From Chamaecrista fasciculata (taxonomy: Eukaryota; Streptophyta; Magnoliopsida; Fabales; Fabaceae): a stretch of 64,000 nucleotides of DNA. The notes under the pieces are model-generated. The model was not told the origin of the DNA. It was given only the letters and a program-made list of their open reading frames with translations, and searched no databases. The DNA lies in the NCBI GenBank assembly GCA_003254925.1, contig QANZ01019395.1:84206-148205 (forward strand), written 5' to 3'. Position 1 is the first letter of the stretch. Each line of letters opens with the position of its first letter. The position numbers and the translations under genes were made by a program. This document shows positions 58,887 through 64,000 of this stretch, in pieces.

Positions 58887-59106
58887 TAAAGTTTGATTCT
58901 TGACATGGGATTCAATGGGTCATGAGCCAATAAAATAATGACACGTAAAAGAGTTAGTTGTATATAAGTAGTGGTGTGACTCCATACACAGTTGTGATTG
59001 GTTAAAAAATTTATTATTTTTTTATTATTTTTCAACATTAAATTACATCAATGGCTATAATTATGCCACATCATCATTTGCATCCCATGTCAAGGATCAA
59101 ACTTTG
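58887..59106. mobile_element. 220-bp foldback MITE
   Basis: AAAGTTTGATTCTTGACATG on the left and CATGTCAAGGATCAAACTTT on the right are near-perfect inverted ends of an AT-rich, non-coding element. Confidence 0.75.
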
Positions 59107-59840
59107 CATCTTTAACTAACCCAAATTACAAACAATTAACAAACATTTATGATTTATATATATATATATATAAATCATTACACATCAGCGTGATCAATTA
59201 GCACCATTTTTATAACTTTCACATAGTAGGAAGTTTAGCAAATACAGTAAGAGAAAGTATATTAAAATTGCAATATCAAATCAAATTAGACAGTATATAA
59301 AATAGCAAAATATCTGGCTTTGCATCTTCATCCTTATTTTATCACTTCATCTTCAACTTCCATTCTTCATCACAAATCATTTTTTTTTAATATATATTTT
59401 TAGATTTTTATATATTTTTTATTTTTTAGATTTTTATTTTAATAAATATATAGAAAATCGATTAACCGATCTTATCTAAATCGATTGAAGCCGGTTTGTA
59501 TTGGTTCGGTTGACTCAAAATGACTGGATTTATTAGATAACTTTTATTGTCATTCAATCCGTTCAGTTCAATTTAAAAAAATGTCAAAATCGATTCAAAT
59601 TTAAGGTTCCCCTAACTCACTCAACTCATTCGATTAGTTTACAAATAGCCTGTTTATAATTTATAAGTAAATTAATTGACTTACTTATTCAACTAATGTT
59701 GAAACTATTTTTAAATTATAAATATGGAGTTGGTTCATAATTAAACTCGGATTAATCAAAATAAAATGTTAGATAGACAAAAAAAATTTCTTTTTTTAAT
59801 TTTTCTTGACCTAAAAGTCTGATTTAAATTATAAAGTATT
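59107..59840. other. AT-rich spacer
   Basis: A degenerate ACCGG/CGGTT-type tract at 59455-59640 may be an old MITE. Nothing else recognised. Confidence 0.45.
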
Positions 59841-59842
59841 AA

Positions 59843-61571
59843 GGGTCTGTTTGGGGAGACAATAATCCTAATCCCGTCTCATTTAATCTTAATCTCATCC
59901 TAGGATTGAATGAACAGTACTGGTTGTGTGTTATTTGGAACCTCCATCTCATCTCATCTCATCCACATCATCATCTCATTCACAATATCATCTCATTTTC
60001 TCTTACAATTAATAATCTATCCCTACTTACACACCTATAATTACCTATACTTTAATACAAATATAAAAAAGAGAACTAGACAAAATAGTAATTTTACATA
60101 CCCTCATTTATTACACTTATAATTTTCTCTCTCCATCTATCATTTCTCATCATTTTTTTATCTTTTCCACTCACACATTTTTTTCTCTTTCTCTCTCTCT
60201 CACACACACATACACCTCTCTCTCTCTTTCACATACCCCACACACACTCTTTTATATATATATATATATATAGAATTTATATTAATTTAATTAAACAAAA
60301 AATTTATAATATTATTATTTTTTTAGTTGCAATATTTCTCATTCTTCAATTATGCTTGTCTCTTATATTATTATAGAAAGAGTTAGGCATGTTCACGGGC
60401 CGGGTCCACGGCTGGGTCGGGTCACCGGGTCCACCAGGGTCCGGCCGGGCCAAATTTTTTTTTAAAATTTTATTTATTTATTCTATATATATTTTAACTT
60501 ATATATATTGGTAAAACAATTAATTTTGGATCAATTTAATGATGTTTTTATCAATAAAGACATTTAATTTGACTTAATTGTTAAAAAAATGTTGATTTAA
60601 TTAAGATTAAATATATATTTTATGTATATTTTTAATATACAATTGATAAAAATAATAATAGATATGTATTTCTTACAATTAAAAAAATATTTAGTAGTAT
60701 AAAATATAAAAATAGTATAATAAAAAGTAAAAAAAACAAAAAAAAATTGGAGGTACCCCGGGCCGGGCCGGGTCTAGACTAGCTAGACCCGGACCCGGCC
60801 CGAACACCATCGGGCCGGGCCGGGTCCGCCGGGTTGGGCTGGGTCCATGAACACCCCTAGAAAGAGTAATGCTGGGTCCATGAATATTAGGCCATACATT
60901 TAGGACCAAAATGAACCTTTCACCACACATTTTATTACAATTTAGTGTTGTTTTGTAATTTGCTATTTGGTCCTCAAACTATTATTTGTTATTTTTTTGT
61001 CGTTCAATTTCATAAATAGACCCCATTATTAATGATTGGGGTTTTCTACAAGGCCCGAGTTATCATTTACACATGTTAGAGTTTGATTAATTGGAACAGT
61101 TCGAATTTATGGACCAAATTGTATGTCAAAAAATAATTACAATATTATTTTCATTTTGGCCCATAATCTTATCCACTTGGATTTGGATTGACCCCTAACC
61201 CTCAATCCAAAATTTTCTCATCCTCACAATTTCCAATACCATATCACACTTCCCAATATCATCTCATCTTAATATTATTTCAATCATAACACAACCAAAC
61301 ACCTATCATCTCATCTCATTATCTCCATCTCATCTCATTATTTCCTACCATTTCTACCTCTATACAAATTACAAAAATCCATAAACTTATTTCTACCAAC
61401 CACAATCATTACATACCCTTTTATATAATTTCACACCTTATTTAACATCATTATCACTAAAATCACCCAAACACCAATACATCATCTCATCTCATCCAAT
61501 TAAAAAATAATCTCATCCCATCCATTTGGATGAGATTGGGTTAAAATTAAGTTGCTCCCAAACATACCCTT
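59843..61571. mobile_element. TIR element flanked by TTAA, host of a nested hAT element
   Basis: GGGTCTGTTTGGGGAG and CTCCCAAACATACCC are inverted ends, both flanked by TTAA. A TTA/TAA duplication would suit PIF/Harbinger (Tourist-like) and a TTAA duplication piggyBac-like elements; the sequence cannot decide. CATCTCATCTCAT repeats lie near both ends. No transposase ORF. Confidence 0.65.
60384..60859. mobile_element. non-autonomous hAT element with perfect 8-bp target duplication
   Basis: It starts TAGGCATGTTCACGGGCC and ends GGTCCATGAACACCCCTA. GAAAGAGT flanks it at 60376-60383 and 60860-60867. Both ends are packed with GGGCCGGG / CCCGGCCC motifs around an AT-rich core. It shares the TGTTC...GAACACCCCTA terminus with the element at 42378. 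Confidence 0.85.
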
Positions 61572-61978
61572 AACTAGTTGCAATTTTGACTATTTTCGCT
61601 CTATATTTTATCAAGTTGCCTTGAAAATTGGAACCACGCGTTATTGATGTCCAAAATCCACCGCCGTCGGCAATCATATTTTATCTTTACCTTATCTTAA
61701 AGCAACAGCAACAACAATATCTGTTGCCTAAGCCCACACTTGTGTAAAACTTATCATCATACATTATTATTCACATATTTCTCATAAATTTCTTTTAAAC
61801 ATAAGCATTTTTGCCTGCCGGCATTGGCTTATTAGGAGATCTATAATTATTTCATTAAATGCACTTCTAACTTTAGATGCAAAGGATACGTGTCCTATTT
61901 TTTCTTTTTAATATCTACCTCATCTTCAAATAATTTTTTTGGATTAATCTGAATTTAAATTGCATTAGGACTGAGTCA

Positions 61979-62540
61979 ATGTTATTAAAACTGAATCGAA
62001 TAGCGAATTGGACAGACCTTCGGGTCACGGGTTTATCAGTTCAATCGGTTGGACTGACGGTCGAATCAGATGACGTCATAAATATATGAATAAAATAAAT
62101 ATTAATTATTTTAAATATAAATATTTCATAATTGATAAAATATAACTATAAACTTTATATAACAATAAAATATACTTGTGAATCCATAATTTCATTGTCC
62201 TACATAAAAAAATATACAAAAGTCACAATATGAATAATTATTAGATTAGTAAAAATGAAAAAAAATAACTTTTCTTCTTTATTTTAATATGTTTACAATA
62301 TTTTCTATTGAGTTTCATATTACTTTTTTGCATTTGGCCCATAAAAACCAACAAAAAATGCTAAAAAAATGTTTTTTCATAGAAAATAGTGACCTGACCG
62401 GTTTTCTAAAAATCGTTCCGGGTCAATCCAGTCCGAAAGTGGTACAACCTTCTGAACGGTCCAATGGTCCAAATCGAACTACCTTCACTCTCGGGTCCAA
62501 GTCGGACCAGTTCGACCGTCTGGTCCAAGTTTCATAACAT
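61979..62540. mobile_element. MITE, same family as 41193-41680
   Basis: ATGTTATTAAAACTGAATCG (left) and TGGTCCAAGTTTCATAACAT (right) are inverted ends, with CGGTT/ACCGG-type subterminal repeats (for example GACCGGTTTTCT near 62397). Non-coding. Confidence 0.6.
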
Positions 62541-63264
62541 CGCTTAGAGTATAAAGAAAACAAAGCTTAGTATGCTAGCTTGGACATTTTTTGATCAGCA
62601 GAGAGGTCTCTCGTAGGACACTAGGTCATATTAGATGCTATAGCATTTAAGATGTCGTGGTATTTCGAATATCGTGGTATGTGATACTATATTATACGAT
62701 ACATAATATTTATAATTTGGTATGACAATGATAGATATCACATATGTGAGATACATATATTTGACAATCTCTATTGAATAACATCACATCTTTTTTAAAT
62801 TTCATATTTATGTCTATTTTCATCTTAAAAATATATATAGATATTTTTAAAATAAATATGTAAATATTTGTTGAAAAAATTATATTCATTTAAATTTCTA
62901 TACTTAAAAAAAATTATTTTACAATACTTATAAATGATTAAATTATAATAATATAATAAAGAGTAATTTTAATATGAAAATTCTCTAAATAAAATATCAT
63001 CAACCAATTGTCTAAATAAATAAAATAAAATTTACAAAAACAATTAGACTAGATCTATAACTAAATTGTTATGTCAATTAATCATGATTTGATGTGTGAT
63101 ATTAAACAAGTTTTATACTTTTTAGTTTTTAAATTTATACTAAATTAATATTTTTTGGCCTCTGAATTTAAACTAAATTTTTATTTTGTGGTCCTTGAAT
63201 TTGATTCAGGGACCAAATCATAGACAATTGCAATAATTAAGGAACTAACTCATCTATTTTAATC
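62541..63264. other. AT-rich spacer
   Basis: A short ATCGTGGTAT-type repeat near 62655-62700; otherwise no recognised structure. Confidence 0.45.
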
Positions 63265-63600
63265 TAGAAAGCATGGACACTAACACGGACACGGACACAG
63301 ACACACCGACATGTTAGATTCTTAAAATTATACGACACGACACATCATATATTTATATATAAAAATAATTAAAAATCCATAAATTTTTAGTGAAAATTTA
63401 AAAATTACAATATCTATTTGTAACATATGTAATATGTGATATTATTTTCTATTGTTTGTCATGGTAAAGTCACAGAAAATTAATTTTATGTTCTGAAACT
63501 TATGAATATGTGCCGTGTGGGTGTCGTACGGGTGTCAGACATGGACACGTGTCTGACACAGCAACATGCTATCAAAATAAAGTGTCTATACTTCATAGAT
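63265..63600 (+). mobile_element. MITE with GGACAC-rich ends
   Basis: AAAGCATGGACACTAACACG at one end and AAAGTGTCTATACTTC at the other are inverted. GGACACGGACACAGACAC and GGGTGTCAGACATGGACACG clusters flank an AT core. ATTTTAATC and ATTTTAATT near the borders could be a worn 9-bp duplication. The reverse-oriented sister is at 49060-49380. Confidence 0.65.
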
Positions 63601-64000
63601 TTTAATTATTCTTTGACAAATTACTTGACTCGGCATTAGAGATCAAAATTTTAAAAATATCAACAAAAAAATAAGGTAAAATTGAAATTTTAATTAAAAA
63701 ATACCTTTTCAAACCTTGTGATATGAAATCACATATTTTCTTATCATATCATATCATATAATTTAAATAACAAGATGTTATTTAAGATATCCACGTAAGA
63801 CATATGATAATATTACCAAAGGTCAAAATCCAAAATAGTCTATCGTTGTGCTTTGCAAGTAATAGTGGATGTAAAAATGGTAAAGAATTTGAAGCCTAAA
63901 ACGGTATGATACAGTTAATAGTCATAAATGAGAAATTACAAGTAATAACACTAGTATTACTCGTTTATGACTCGATGCTGCGTCGTCAATAGACAGCTAG
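63601..64000. other. spacer to window end
   Basis: An ATCATATCAT tandem tract at about 63740-63760; no gene. Confidence 0.45.

Overview
This window looks like nuclear DNA from a eudicot plant. It is very AT-rich, its genes are split by GT-AG introns, and most of the spacer is plant transposon debris: short Helitrons, hAT and Mutator-like MITEs, copia and gypsy-like fragments, and a LINE tail. The repeat style would fit a legume or another woody or herbaceous rosid, but nothing here fixes the species.

Four genes look intact. (1) An ESCRT-III SNF7/VPS32 gene, 6 coding exons, 2084-4403, + strand, 218 aa. (2) A two-exon arabinogalactan peptide gene, 19150-19465, - strand, 65 aa. (3) A 12-exon malectin-like/LRR receptor kinase (LRR-RLK class I), 22165-26702, + strand, 889 aa. 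(4) A single-exon tandem CCCH zinc-finger (RR-TZF) gene, 38444-39583, - strand, 379 aa. Two further genes are broken: an ACD6/ITN1-like ankyrin-PGG gene (7478-9841) and a tandem copy of the receptor kinase (29540-34310). The second kinase copy has lost most of its ectodomain to a deletion now filled by a 5'-truncated copia element.

Layout: 1-1143, tandemly duplicated short Helitron; 1265-1650, foldback MITE; 1690-4700, VPS32; 4703-18650, a patchwork bounded by a direct repeat and holding the ankyrin pseudogene, pieces of its duplicated flanks, a LINE ORF2 tail, a hairpin array and a minus-strand LTR element with a gag-like ORF; 18950-19600, AGP gene; 19950-22160, MITE and promoter; 22165-34310, kinase pair; 34311-38260, AT-rich spacer; 38260-39700, TZF gene; 39700-64000, no recognisable host gene, but many well-bounded mobile elements, several with exact target-site duplications.

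The four intact genes do not form a pathway. The kinase pair is the only gene family relationship inside the window. The most informative parts are a young-looking Pack-MULE (52742-53995) carrying a fragment of an auxin response factor gene, the kinase paralogue whose lesions can be read against its intact neighbour, and an array of five related hairpins (14792-15149).
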